A DNA stretch of 64,000 nt from Dactylellina haptotyla (GCA_031310005.1 CM062381.1:2108001-2172000), one strand, 5' to 3'. Positions 35,100 to 47,935 are shown, counted from the stretch's first letter. A program made the numbers and translations. The notes: generated by a model from the sequence alone, not told the origin.

Positions 35100-37873
35100 A
35101 TGTTCAACTCGATATCTACCTCTCAGAGTTTCTCGAACCTATCGCGATCCTCCTACGATAATATAGAGGAGAATTCATTTACTGATGGCAGCACACAGCG
35201 CGATGGCTACGGATACGAAGATTATGACGGGGATATGACTGCTAACGAAGACGAGGAGGATGAAGCGGAGGAAGACGAAACCAACAATGAAGATCTTGAG
35301 GACATGATAGACGATTGTGGCGAGGATGATGACGGTGATGATGACGACGAAGATCTAAATGACGCTGGCGATGATGGCTGCGGTAATAGAACGCTATCTA
35401 AGGACAGCCTTGGCCATGCTGCCCCGTCCAAGATAATTGAACCTCCTGAGGTAAATTTGGCAATATTGCTATCCGAATGGATGTTTGCGCTTCTTTTAAC
35501 TAACCAAAGTTCGAATAGTTCGTTTTAAACCTCTCCGATCTCTTGGAAGCCGCCCATGGTATTCTAGAACCGCTTGAGGAGATGGAAGAACATTCACATA
35601 GTGAATCTGCCCCTATTGGTCGACATATTCTATCCGACACCCAGCGGAGACTACATCTTCAGCGTTTATCTCTCCGTGTTGTGAACTCTTTGTCCAATTG
35701 CTCTGCTGGACTAAACAACGATCGTCTCGACGAGGCCCTGCAGCTATCATCCCTAGTATTTCCCTTATATTTCCCCCCGCCGTTGGATCCATCAACCCTT
35801 GATCTAAAATCAGATATTCCACTACTACGAGAAATTTCTCCGCCCCGGCCGGCCCCACTTATCCTTCTCCATTGGCTTAATGAGCATGACCGACATCCGG
35901 ATTCGAAATCCTTTTTAGATGTTCTCGACCACGAACCCAATTGCGCTTTACACTACAATTTCTGGCCACTTCTTCAAAAGTTAGCGCTACGCTGCAGACT
36001 TGATGATCTGAAAGCGCTTATAGCCAAACCCCGCTGGGAAATAACGGATGCATCCCAACCGGGATCTCGGCCGTATTCTCGAGCAGCTTCCAGCAACCTT
36101 CAAAAGGCTAGCAGAGTTTTGCAGGATATCATATCTCAATGCCCCTCTCTACGATTTTTTCCAAACTCCAGGAATGAAGTTCCATCGAACAAAACTTCCC
36201 GAAGAGGTGGTAACACTGACGAAGAAAACTGGGACACTAGTTCGCTACCTTGGCGGATGTGGAGGTCGAAAATTGCTCGCGCTCTTGATGAAATAGCCCG
36301 TATATCACATCCAGGACCCAATGCTACAAAGAAATCGCTTAGCCTAGATGTACAGAATGATTCTACAAGACTTTTCAGGTCACGACAAAATAATAGCCAA
36401 GCAGGAGATGCGTCGAATCTAATCCCTCACGAAATTCTTCAGGAGCTACGCATAGTTTTACAAATATTTCTAGGGGATAAAGAAACAATTCTCAAAACAT
36501 CTGATACTTGGTTAGAAGCAGTCGCTGGGCTTACCGCTTACTATGACGAGACGGGCTCCTCTGGAGACGGCATGGAATGGGACAAACAAGCAACTTCAGG
36601 ACCAGCACACCGAGCCACAAATGCCTATCACGAAGATCCAATGAAAAAGATCGCAAAATGCTTTCAACTTGCTACAAATCAAGGGTTCCCATTGCCAGCG
36701 GTTAGAAATTTGCAGTCGGCTATTGGCGATGTTCTCGCAGGCCGTATCCCTAGAGCGCTCAAATTTTTGGCTAGAAAAAGTCTTCCTATTGCCAGCGCGG
36801 CCGCAGAAATATTTGCCTGGGGTGGATACTTCCCCGCGGAACTAGGGGGGAAAGTGCGTTCATCAGCTTACTTGACTGGCAATACCCTAGGAGTATTAGA
36901 TTACGATGCAGAAAGAGAGAATGTGAAGGAGAAGATAATTTCCGAATATGCCCTGGCGCTAGGGTCCCTGGGTGTATTGCATAGAACCTCAAAGGAAACC
37001 GTGGAGGGCTGGGAGATCGGACTTGCAACGTTGAGAAGGACGACTACGATTGAAACCCAGAAAGCCGCCTCGAAATTGATTCGATCAATAGACCTAGATA
37101 TAAATAACCCCGGTCGGGTCGAACGTCTTGTTAGCATCTGTGCAAGACACGATCTGACCGATGAGCAAAAGTATGTCTCAGAGTCGTTCGCCCAAAAGCT
37201 CCTAGCCGCCGGACACCTGGGTTCCTCGTTGTTATACTTTTCTAGAGCCGGGTGCAGTTCTAGTATCCATGATGTCATGGCCGGCTATGTTGCGACTTCT
37301 CTACGATTGGGGAAATCTATTCCCGCAGAGGAAGACCTTGACGACATAATGAGAGAGTTGCTTGGATCTCCAATGGCCACAGCTGAAGAGGATATCCTTC
37401 GAAGAGAGATAGCTGGTTTTGCCGCATTACGTAGTTTCTATACATCTAGGAACGCAGGAAGATACGACGAGGCGGTCCAAACTTTGGTGATACTTATGCT
37501 TAGCGCCGGAGAAAAGCTTGACGGTGGGATTTTACGTGCTGAATGGGAGAGTGTTCTGGTGCCTGAAAATATTGCGGGTCTCGTCTATGAACTACTCCGG
37601 GGTTCCGAGGGCGGTAACCTCTCAGAACGGTTCTCTGAGAGACTTGTCAGTGCCGATATTTTTGGTATTCTTGGCGTTCTAGAAGCTCTATTTCTTATCG
37701 GGGGGGAAACGTTGGACTCCGTACAAGAAGAATTTGCACAAGTCCTGGCGGAGCGGCATATCAATCCAGACTTTGATTTTACAGAAGCTATCTCGATGCT
37801 TCGATCTGTTCTCGCGAAAGGGATTGGTAGCAGTTGGTTAAAGGATGAACATGTCAAACGACTTGTCTTTTGA
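35100..37873 (+). CDS. Probable nucleoporin Nup85 (Y-complex)
   Basis: Two exons, 35100-35450 and 35519-37873, about 901 residues. The intron has GTAAAT and AATAG ends and a TAACTAACC branch region. The N-terminus is Ser-rich and then strongly acidic, with a long Asp/Glu run around residues 40-95. The remainder is almost entirely helical with an alpha-solenoid look: LLHWLNEHDRHPDSKSF, HYNFWPLLQKLALRCRLDDL, PLPAVRNLQSAIGDVLAGR and AAAEIFAWGGYFPAEL. This pattern fits Nup85/Nup75, a helical arm of the Nup107-160 scaffold at the nuclear pore. There is no catalytic motif, so the assignment rests on overall pattern; another alpha-solenoid scaffold protein is possible. It shares a divergent promoter with ATG2. 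Confidence 0.6.
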
Positions 37874-38342
37874 AATATTTTTCATTCCTAAACCTGTAGA
37901 TAAAAGAACATGGATGCAATTTGAAATTGTCACATTGAATATTCGTGTAACCAACCGAATTTACGCCAATATATGCTTACATTCCGAGACTACTCTAATA
38001 CACACAAAAGTAAGCAACAGCCGGCCGAACGCCCGCAAGTCGTCCATGTTTGATTTCAAAACAAAGCCAAAGCCAGCTTATGGATGCTGATGCCCATAGA
38101 AGTTGCGTTGGGGGCGCATTTGTGCGGCGTTTTAAAGCTCGATACCCAAAAATACACATTTGACAGAATTTTGTGTTGTCCGGCCTGCGAGACCACATTT
38201 GACCGGGATCAACCAAACCGCCCTGTTGTGTTCTGGTTTGGGTTCGAGACTGCAAACCGCCGCTCTCTGTCTCGTAATCAAACTGTTGCCACCAACTGTT
38301 TATCTCATAGATCTCAGGTATAAACCCTCGTGATTCACCACA
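37874..38342. other. Short intergenic region before nitrilase gene
   Basis: 470 bp between two plus-strand genes. It should hold the 3' UTR of the Nup85-like gene and the omega-amidase promoter. Nothing specific seen. Confidence 0.5.
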
Positions 38343-39347
38343 ATGTCGATACTCAAGCAACCATTTAAAATCGCTCTAGTTCAACTAGCCGCAGGTCCGT
38401 GTGAAAGTCGCTATTCTCATGTGATAGTTCAAAATTCTCTCAATAGGGTCTAATGTATCATGAATTGATAGGTCCTGACAAAGCTGCCAACTTAGCACAT
38501 GCGAAGACGAAAGTGCTCGAAGCTGCCAAAGCGGGGGCGAATGTCATTGTTCTACCAGTCAGTAACAACCAAGCTCGAATGTTTGATCCATGATGAATGA
38601 ATTCCCAATGAAGCTGACTCACCGCTCCAGGAATGCTTCAATTCGCCTTATGGAACAAATTATTTCCCTCAATACGCTGAATCGCTCACGGCACCTAATT
38701 CTTCCCAGTCCTTCTCCACCCTTTCGTCGATCGCGAAGGAGACTTCCACCTATTTAATTGGTGGCTCGATTCCGGAGGTTGACCCAAACACTCAAAAACT
38801 GTACAACACTTCCCTCGTTTTCTCTCCAAGGGGAGAACTACTTGCTACACACAGGAAAATCCATCTGTTCGACATAGACATCCCTGGAAAGATACAGTTT
38901 AAGGAATCGGAGGTTCTTTCACCGGGAGATAATATGACGATTGTAGAAACCGAGTATGGTAAAATTGGACTAGGGATATGCTACGATATACGTTTCCCTG
39001 AGTTAGCAATGACCGCAGCAAGGAAAGGCTGCTTTGCTATGATTTATCCAGGGGCCTTCAATATGACTACTGGGCCCCTCCACTGGTCGCTTTTAGCCAG
39101 GTCAAGAGCTGTAGATAACCAGATATATGTCGCATTGTGCAGTCCAGCACGGGATATGAATGCATCGTATCACGCTTGGGGGCATTCCATGGTTGTGGAT
39201 CCCAACGGGGAGATACTGCAAGAACTAGAGCACTCTGAAGGCTTGGTTCTCGCCGACCTCAGGAGAGAGAGAATCGAGGAAGTCAGGAAGGGTATCCCAG
39301 TAACGATGCAGAGAAGATTTGATGTCTACAAGAATGTGGTAGATTGA
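38343..39347 (+). CDS. Nit2-type omega-amidase (nitrilase superfamily)
   Basis: Three exons, 38343-38394, 38472-38557 and 38631-39347, 284 residues, standard for the family. It starts [21 protein letters not shown]. The Glu-Lys-Cys triad is visible: Glu region in [11 protein letters not shown], Lys in [10 protein letters not shown], Cys in [27 protein letters not shown] and [20 protein letters not shown] are also Nit2 hallmarks. Omega-amidase hydrolyses alpha-ketoglutaramate and alpha-ketosuccinamate, the products of glutamine and asparagine transaminases, to ketoacid plus ammonia. Relatives are cytosolic and mitochondrial. Donor 1 (GTCCGT) and donor 2 (GTCAGT) are less canonical, but both splices restore conserved blocks. 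The second glutamate seen near the substrate pocket in relatives was not assigned. Confidence 0.93.
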
Positions 39348-42300
39348 AACCATGGTGCATCACTTATCACTTCTGGGGCAGAATGTATGGACATCTTGAA
39401 GTGTATTCGGTATGTAGCGAGGGAAATTCGTCTCCGCCCATAATTTTCTCAAGTATATATCCAATAAGAATACCTATTAAATTCGAGGCAGATTCCCGCA
39501 CCAACGAGAAGGGGGAAATAAGATCCCGAGTTTGATGGCTTGACAGGCTGGAAATCGCCAAGGTCAGGGCACCTTTCTACTGGCCAATATGCCTTGTCTA
39601 GTTTCAAACACAATTTCAGCCTTATGAACAAAAGCAACAACAACAAACCTTGGAAACCAAACGTTCTCATCAACACTCTGTTTAAGCGGCGCGCGGCTGA
39701 ATATGCCATTATGGACACTTTCTGCGAAGAGAGAACGCGCATCAGTACCCGAAATTGTAGTCCAACCCAGTTCATGCTTTTAGAATAGTTCTTATCCTCT
39801 AATCTCAGAATTATCGACATTGCTCCGGCCTACAAATTAAATAGGGCTGACTGAAAATTTCGAAAAGCAGAGATGCGCACGCACGATTCATTGACGCTAA
39901 TGCATCGTGTGCAGGTCCACGAATCATTTGTACCCAGACTTGGATCCCTTCGATACCCTAGTAAATTGAAGTCGAAAGCCACTTTGTCAAAGCCGTCATC
40001 TTCAGACCACGATTGGTCGGGCTGGCAGCCAGATAAGATCCGAGTATATGCGCTTCAGATGGACGGACCCACTAGGACGGAAGAGTGATATCAGCTTTTT
40101 AGTCAAACCGGATCCAAGTGCTTTGGCCCAGATAGGCTACGTGCGAGAGAGCTGAAGCATCCACGATCTATGAGATAGGATTCTTGCGAATAAGTCTTAG
40201 TATATAATACGCTATTCCACCAGAAGTCTGAAAAGTACATATATATTCAATGTGGTACCTTTCTCCTGCTTCGTTGACACAATACCCCTTCTGCAATAAG
40301 CACACTATTCCAATCGTTAAGATAATATTGTAGAATTACAATATTCAAACAAACCATTAAACCAGAGCGTATTCGCATGCTAAGTCAAGTTTAAATACCA
40401 CCCGCTTCGCTCTGTGTTGTACAGCTTTCCCCTCTCTTTTCCCTTTCGCAAATGCGTTAAAGTTATAGAAAGCTCAGATTCATTCCGTAACCAGAGCGTG
40501 ATTTGAACCCGTAATGTGTATAAGGTAACAACTATACTCACCAAAATTTCTTCAAGTAGGATGCGAACACTTCATGCTAAATTTTTTCCTATATCACAGA
40601 ATAATTGAAGTTTATTCAGGTGAGAAAAAGGCTTCCGTCTTTGCAATGATTCAACATTGAGTGGGTCTAGAGAGAATTCCAGGCTAAACTGAAATATACG
40701 CATGGTATTGTATGGTAACTCACAAACCAGTCTGCCGCTGTGTGTTCCATATTCATGCCGTTGACTTTTGCCGACTCGCGGGACAGCCGGGACATAATAT
40801 TGAGGACAGGGTCCTCTTCGTTGGATTTGTATGTCCATCGCATGCAGGGATTAACGGCGAGACCCAGTAAATTGGGTGTAGATCGAAGGTTAAAGGTTTG
40901 GATTCGTTGGAATCAAAACAGAATGGTAAAAAAAAAAAGGAGAGAGAAGATGAAGAAGAGAAGCTGAAGATACCCGGCTCAGCTTTACCTTTAGACATGT
41001 GAACTCGAGACGAACTCGAGAATCCGGACGTGTTTAGAGATGTGGGGCCGGGAAAGCAAAATCTTATTGCATACAAGGGCAAATACGATATTGGATGGAA
41101 AGCGCCGTTCACCGCCGATGCTCTTCAATCAGAGTTGCTGCCACAATTGCAAGAACTGCCATTGCGAGATAGGAAAATAATTTCAATACAAATCAAGCTG
41201 ATAAGGGTACGGATTTCGTCTGACATGCACATGCAGCAAGTCAGTAAACGAATGTTTGCGCGGGTCGTGATGGAGTTGCTACAACCAGGGCTAGGCTGCC
41301 ATCTGCCAAGCGGCAAGATGCAGCGACACGATGGGATGATGGTATGTGGCTGAAGTTTAACTAATTGCGCCCCACACAACACCACCACCATGCAGGCGTG
41401 TTTATCGTGGCATCGGCCCACTAACTATTGCTTGCATGCATAGGGCCGTTTGTGTTTTCGGTCAACTATAAACTCGGTGGATGCTAGAATTCGAGATGCG
41501 TATTCGATCGATTCTGGGTCCGCACCTCAAGCTACCCGGATAAGCATGGCCCTTGTCTTCTTGGTAAAGGCAAGAACTCGGTTACAGCGTCTTGGCAAGT
41601 GCACCTAGAGCGCGCATGGAAACGATAATCCCTGGTGGAACTACTGATAAGGAAGGAAGTTTCGCCGTCGCCGACATTTTACTGATCAATATTGTTTGAG
41701 TTCTTATTGGCGCAACCTTGAAGGCACCGACAGGCAACTCGCTAGGTCAAGCTTCGCAGCTGCCATCTTGGGATGGAATCGGCAACATTGAGGCATCTTC
41801 GTCGGCCTGTCTCTCGAAAGCAGTAACAGGTAGTGCGACCTGTCCCACTGTCCATTTACTCGCCGGGTCTCGTGCTCACCCACAGGCTCCGGGTACCTGC
41901 CTCCAAGGGTACTTGCCTCGATGCGCACCTTCTTGTTCCCAACTCTCAACACGCCTGGCGCAGGCAATACGGAAATGAGCTGGTTTTGGTGTTGCGAAAA
42001 CTCAAAAACGCTCTTGTTGAAAAACGAATGAAACCCAGGAACGAAAGACTGTGGAATGCGGAAGGACCTTTGGAGCATGCATTTCCAGAACCTGGCTGGC
42101 CACCAGGCCACAAGATCCTCTCAGACACGTAAAGGGTACGTCGATGCATGTGTCTTGCCACCAATTTTTTTTTTTTTTTTTTTTAAGGGTTTCTATTCAT
42201 TCCCCCAACCCTCAAAACTTCTGAGAGTGTACATGTACATGTAGATACGGTACAAATTGGAAATCTCACATACTCTTTTTCGTTTCTTCTTTTCTTTTTT

Positions 42301-42890
42301 AGAATTTAAGGTGTTTCTACGTATGTCTCTATGTATTTCGATGACCTTGCTTGTCAATTATTTTGGTACTAGGGTGGAGTACCCCCCATCACATCTCGTG
42401 GGCTCCTGGAACTGATAACAAATAGGCGGCATGAAAGCTTGACTATCCCTCAATTCGGAGTACTCCTTGCCTTCAGTCAAAGACCTTTCGATCCTTATCA
42501 ACCAACCAGTCTACTTTCTCGGCACTGCTCCACCCCTCTCGCCGTTGCCTTTTGATACTCCATCCTCAATTGGCACGGCGTACACCCGGGTCGAGAGCCC
42601 TTAATTTATAAAGCATTGCCAACTTCCTCCCTCGTCGCCAACCCGAGGTGATCTCTCAGTTGGTCCATTGGGTCCCCCCTTCTCAATCTACTCCAACCTC
42701 CCCTTTTATACTATAGATATAGACCCTCACGCTTGGCCTATTCTTTCTCCCACGATCTATTCACTTAGATAGAGCAAACATTTCTCCTAGTTGAATCGAA
42801 GTAAAAGCGGTTGCGCCGTAGCTATTAGCTATTTCGCTATATCTCCTTCAGCAGCTGGGTATTCCTCGAGTTCGATCACCTTTTGTCGAC
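39348..42890. other. Gene-poor 3.5-kb region
   Basis: No supported gene. Frames of up to 135 codons exist (for example minus 41704-42111 and minus 39449-39820), but they overlap antisense frames of equal length and have no domain-like content. Features seen: a broken tRNA-like patch near 40490-40545, a 20-T tract, and a pyrimidine-rich kilobase before the nucleoside transporter that probably holds its promoter and leader (TATA-like element near 42710). Confidence 0.45.
42165..42184. repeat. Poly(T) tract, 20 nt
   Basis: Twenty T on the plus strand, about 700 bp upstream of the nucleoside transporter start. No associated element was recognised. Confidence 0.9.
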
Positions 42891-44959
42891 ATGACGTCAA
42901 ACACCAGCAACCATGACCCCACTCTCCGAGTTGAGGAGCAACAGCGACCACAGGAAGAACCGACTGCTTCTTATACAGGGGAAAATCACCAAACCACAGA
43001 TAGAAAGAGTGAAGGAAACCTCAAAGACAGCATTGATAGAGAAGAAAAGGGAGTTGTAGTTGGAAATGACTCCGCCGAGAGTGGGAGTGTCTCGGAGAAA
43101 CGAACGGGCTTCGTGAAAAGCTTTTATCGAAGATACAAATATCTTTTCCATCTCTTTATATGGTTGTTTTTTACTGGGTATGTAGAATCTCACGTTACTC
43201 TCCTACCTTCTTCCGTCAGATCTAAACGTAGTTAAAATTTAGTTGGTTCGTTGCTGGTGTCGTTCTTCATCGAAAGGACTTGGGATGGTTGATTCCGTTC
43301 CTTCTTTACCTCTGCATCACAATCCGCCTTCTCACTTTCTACGTACCTATTACCGTTGTCACAAAGCCGATGCATTTCGTCTGGGACAATACTGGAGTTA
43401 GATTTGCCAATCTGATTCCGGAGCGCTTAAGGATTTGGTGCGGCGCAGCTCTTACTATCGCTGTCATAATTATTGGATCTTTTGCCTCCCCGGAGTCAGA
43501 AGGGAACACAAGGGCCAATCGCGCAATCTCACTCTTTGGGCTTGTTGTTTTGATTGTAGTACTGTGGGCTACTTCCGCCAATCGCAAGGCTATCCAGTGG
43601 CATACGGTCATTGTTGGGATGCTAATCCAGTTCTTAGTGGCGCTGTTTGTGCTGCGTACAAAGGCTGGATATGATATTTTCGACTTTGTGTCGTATTTAG
43701 CGCGTAGTCTCTTACACTTCGCCGCTGCCGGTGTCGAGTTTTTAACCACTACAGAAATCTCCCAGTACCAATTCTTTTTCTTCTCAGTACTTCCGGCCAT
43801 CGTTTTCTTCATCTCTCTTACCTCTCTTCTTTTCTATTGCGGTGCTTTACAGTGGTTTATTGGCAAGTTTGCTGTATTCTTCTTTTGGAGCATGAGAGTA
43901 TCTGGAGCTGAAGCAGTAGTTGCTTCCGCATCTCCCTTTATCGGACAAGGAGAGTCCGTCATGTTGATTAAGCCATTCGTACCTCACCTCACGCAGGCCG
44001 AAATTCATCAGGTCATGGCTTCCGGTTTTGTAAGTTCTCCCCCAACGGCTGCCCATTTGCATAGCATCTTCTAACAACTGGATTTCGCTAGGCTACAATT
44101 GCTGGGTCTGTTTTAGTCGCTTATATATCCATGGGAGTCAATGCCCAAGCCTTGATATCATCCTGTGTTATGTCCATTCCTGCATCGTTGGCCACCTCTA
44201 AATTAAGATTCCCCGAAACCGAAGAATCTTTGACCAGAGGGAGAGTTGTCATTCCAGATGATGAGGAAGATAAACCAAAGAATGCACTACAAGCTTTCGC
44301 AGAAGGTGCATGGTTAGGTTTAAAGATCGCGGGAATGATTATGGCGACGCTTTTGTGTATAATTGCCTTCTTAGCTCTATGCAATGGCCTGCTTGGATGG
44401 TGGGGCCGTTACCTCAACATTCCAAATTTAACCATTGAACAGATAGTAGGCTATATATGCTACCCTATTGCCTTCCTTCTGGGTGTTCCTCGAGGCCCGG
44501 ACCTCTACAAGGTCGCCAAATTGATTGGTACCAAACTAATTGCCAATGAGTAAGAATTCTTACCCGGATACGCTACTATGCTATTTCAGAGACTTACATA
44601 TATACTCTTTTGAATAGATTCGTTGCCTTCAAGATGTTAACCCAAGAGAACGAGTACAAGCAAATGGAATCAAGGTCGAAGTTGATTGCTACCTTCGCGC
44701 TCTGCAGTTTTGCAAATGGTAAGTTGTATGCCTATAAGCGCATTGTGTTGGAAACCTGGGCTAACGAGCTATCTTGCCAGTTGGGTCCCTTGGAACTCAG
44801 ATCGGTGTCTTGTCGCAGATTGCGCCTAGCAGAGGAGGAGATGTTGCTAAGTTAGCCGTTAGTGCCTTAATTACTGGTGCTTTATCTACCTTTTCGTCTG
44901 CTGGTATTGCTGGTATGATAATCACCGATGAGGCCAACTATATCAGTGCCCCAGCCTGA
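42891..44959 (+). CDS. Concentrative nucleoside transporter (CNT/SLC28 family)
   Basis: Five exons: 42891-43177, 43243-44029, 44092-44549, 44618-44718 and 44781-44959, 603 residues. A hydrophilic N-terminus of about 80 residues precedes the membrane core. Family signatures: the N-terminal CNT region around FVPITVVTKPMHFVWDNTG-like sequence, the gate motif GQGESVMLIKPFVPHLTQAE, and after intron 2 ATIAGSVLVAYISMGV. The C-terminal region contains VGYICYPIAFLLGVP and SALITGALSTFSSAGIAGMI. CNTs import nucleosides by cotransport with H+ or Na+ across the plasma membrane. Every intron is GT..AG and in phase. The protein ends NYISAPA, a complete family length. Confidence 0.95.
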
Positions 44960-46005
44960 TTTTTGGCTTCAGTGACTCGTATTATTATACCGTCCAATCA
45001 AGGACATTGATTTTTTGTTCGCAGTATATAGTCCCTTTGTTCTTTGCAATACTCAATATTTGCTAAATATCTGGATCAAATACCAATACCTATGTTACCA
45101 TTGGCAGGCGCTTTAACAAGCGTTCTCCCGTAAAATACTTTATTACCCGCTAAGTTTTCTGCAATGCTTAAACCAGGTTGGGCAATGCACTTGGCCGTTT
45201 GAATGTTGTCGAACATTTTTCTTTTCATACCTTAAACGTAAACCACAGTCTTATACGAAACTGCGTAAACTAGTCCATTTAGATCTGCTAGAAGCAGGCA
45301 ACACAAGTCTCATATCGGACTTTTGCCTTGTTCTTGGCATCTTGAAACATGGATATCACGATATTCGCCGTCGGCAGCTTGACGCGCGGAAATTTTTAGA
45401 GCTAAAACGGTATTTATGTTTCAACTGTCGGAACTGAAACCAAGGCTACTCGAGGGTATTCGCGGATGGACTTTTGGATTTTTTTGATATTACCTTATCA
45501 TTTGCTAACCAATTGTGACTAGTTACGTTATTAAATGTCTCTACACCCGTGCCTTTACCAATTGCGGCTTAATTTACTGCCTCAAATGTGAGACGCTACT
45601 CTTCCACACCACATGATCATATATCGGGACATCAAAATGAAGCTTATCAGGCAATCGGAGCCAGTCACGATAATTGAATCCGCCACGCCAGCCAAGGAGC
45701 CTCAGCATTGATAATAGGTCTCCTAATAGCAGTCGTATTGCATGTTGTACTTGGTTATTGTGGATTCGGCGCTCTCAAATGCATATATCTGCCTGCTAGA
45801 ATTGGACCTTTCTCAGGAAATGGCAGCTCTTATTTATTATCTTCGATTACTGCCCGAATACCCACCTAAGAGATAAAGAGACCATAAAATCAGCCCCCCC
45901 CCCGTCGTTTTTTACAAGCTAAAATACTTATCCTCACAAATCCAATTTCAAAACACAAGAACACTTAAACTTAGCTCAATCACAACTCTAATCCCAATTG
46001 CAAAA
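44960..46005. other. Intergenic between CNT and dioxygenase-family gene
   Basis: About 1 kb, AT-rich with many stops. A 10-C run at 45894-45903 lies about 100 bp before the dioxygenase start. Nothing else supported. Confidence 0.5.
45894..45903. repeat. Poly(C) run, 10 nt
   Basis: Ten C on the plus strand about 100 bp upstream of the dioxygenase-family start. A simple repeat prone to length error. Confidence 0.85.
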
Positions 46006-47935
46006 ATGGAGTTCGAAATTCTTACAGAAAATTCCCTGCAGGATAGTACGCTCCCTGCATTTATGGTATCCACAACAAGAGGATTCCTGCCTCGGATCGT
46101 AAGCTATTTTTCGGTGTTCTCCGTTTCTATCTTTTATCTTGCCAACATGGGTGTTGAAAATAGGAGCCACCAACAGTGCTTCCAACCGAGTTCGATGTTC
46201 TAGAACAACTTCTCCAGGATATGCCAATTCGTAAAGCTTCAGGTGAACCAGGGTTACTCGCCACCGGTAGGCTCGGGGCGACTGTCGATACATCTTTCCC
46301 GAACCTCGTTGAGAAGGTTGAACACTACAAAGACGATCAGCCAATACTCAATGCCCTCTATAGAGACTATTCATTCCTCCTTAGCGCTTACTTGTTCGAA
46401 CCATGCTACCTTAAATATCTTGAAACCGAAGGCACGGAGTATGGACTTGGACGATCCGTCCTTCCTAGATCCATCGCCCAACCAATGGCAAGGGTCGCAG
46501 AATTGTAACAATACATTTCGCATATCACTCTAGTATAGTGGTTGGAATGCTAATAGGATAAAATATTGTCACCTTAGAACCGGATTCCAGCCATTTATGG
46601 AATACGCTGGCTCGTATGCGCTATATAACTATAAATTGTTAGAACCAAGTAAAGGAATGGAATACGACAACTTAGCCCTCATTAGAGCTTTCGAGCATGG
46701 CCTTGATAACAAGAGCAGTGAAGCGGGCTTCGTTCTCATTCATGTTGCAATGGTTCGTCATAGTGGCAAGCTAGTACAAGGAGTACAAAGTGCCTTAAAA
46801 GGTCTCGTCGCACCTACCAATGTGGTAGGGAAAGTGGAGCTGTTCCAAAATGGTCTTCAGGATATACTGGAAAGCATGAAGCAGATCAACAAAGTTATGG
46901 ATGGTATGCAAAAACTCACATATATCCCCTCGGGAAGGATATTCTTCCCATATTTTATGAATTGGTTCAACAAACTCACCGATTGGAATTGACGTATGGC
47001 TATTAGAAATGTGGCAAAAATCCAAACCGGAGAAATACTCTCAATTTAGAGTTTTCATCTTCGGTATCCATAGCCAACCTATGTTCCCAGATGGCGTTAT
47101 ATACGAAGGCGTTTCTAAAGAACCTATGAAGTTCCGCGGGGAGAGTGGCGCTGTGAGTTGATTGAAAAGCCCCATCGCAGAGCCTTGCTAAGACTGGTTA
47201 GAACGATAGCATGATACCACTAGTCGACAACTTTATGTGCATTGACATGCCGGAAAACCCTCTCACAGACATACTGAAAGATTTCAGAAAGTATAGACCT
47301 GGTAACCACAAGGCGTTTCTCTCTTGGGTAGAGGAAATCGCTAGAGGAAATCCAAGCGTCAAAGAATTCGCCCTGAGAGATCAAAAGTCAGCTGGTAAGA
47401 ACTCCATGTTTGCAGCCTGCAATTAAGCCTTTCTTAGATCCTGAAACACGCCGGTCGGCAAGAATCGAATCCCCAACATGCCATCGCGATTTGTTTTGTA
47501 AGTGAGCCAAATGCTACGATTGCTGAAAGATGAATCTTAATAGTTTTATACCTTTTGATTCTTGACCAAATACGAGAGTTCAGAGGGAGACACTGGAACT
47601 TCACCCGAGAATATATATTGAAGCAAGGCAAAAAGCTTCACCCTAAGGCCACCGGGGGATCACCTATAGTGGAGGTATGTTGGGATATCGAGTTCTATTG
47701 TTTCAAGATATCATATACTTAATTGTTCTTTACGTTTTAGTGGCTCCCGAATCAACTCACACGAGTTCTGAATTTGATGACTGAGGTGCAGCTCCACATT
47801 TCGAAGACGCATATCGATCATCTTAAGGGAGGGGACGTGGAAGAGTTTGAGAGGATCTGCGAGATTATTCCCAGACACTTATCCTCACTTGAAAAAGAAG
47901 TAAAGCGGTATACAGATACCCTCGCATCCCAATGA
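46006..47935 (+). CDS. Indoleamine 2,3-dioxygenase family protein, proximal His not found
   Basis: Seven exons: 46006-46098, 46164-46504, 46578-46903, 47007-47152, 47202-47394, 47544-47674 and 47741-47935, about 474 residues. Family blocks in order: GFLPRIEPP, NALYRDYSFLLSAY, VLPRSIAQPMARVAELTGFQP, INKVMDEMWQKSKPEKYSQF, QPMFPDGVIYEGVS, FRGESGANDS, DFRKYRPGNHKAFLSWVEE, SAVLYLLILDQIREFRGRHW and ATGGSPIVEWLPNQL. These match fungal IDO homologues, which in yeast (Bna2) open the indole ring of tryptophan at the start of NAD synthesis. Human IDO1 has its proximal heme ligand, His346, 11 residues before DMRRY. The matching stretch here (MPENPLTDILK before DFRKY) has Pro322 and no His. Other fungal relatives I recall share this variant, so this may be a non-canonical subfamily. 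Intron 5 is unusually long (149 nt). Confidence 0.85.

Noticed and set aside
39449-39820. 123-codon minus-strand frame with a Leu run
   Set aside because: It overlaps an 82-codon plus frame, and the composition is that of AT-rich noncoding DNA with one hydrophobic stretch. No recognisable family.
40490-40545. tRNA-like signal on the minus strand (a GGTTCAAATC box with an AGTATAGTTG-like upstream box)
   Set aside because: The two boxes are about 13 nt too close, the T stem pairs poorly and no matching acceptor stem is present. At most it is a decayed tRNA relic.
41704-42132. Opposed frames of 135 (minus) and 99 (plus) codons
   Set aside because: Neither shows family features and both overlap each other. 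No start context or splice partner gave a coherent protein.
46505-46577. tRNA A-box-like sequence (TAGTATAGTGG)
   Set aside because: It lies inside a well-supported intron of the dioxygenase-family gene and lacks a B box and acceptor stem.
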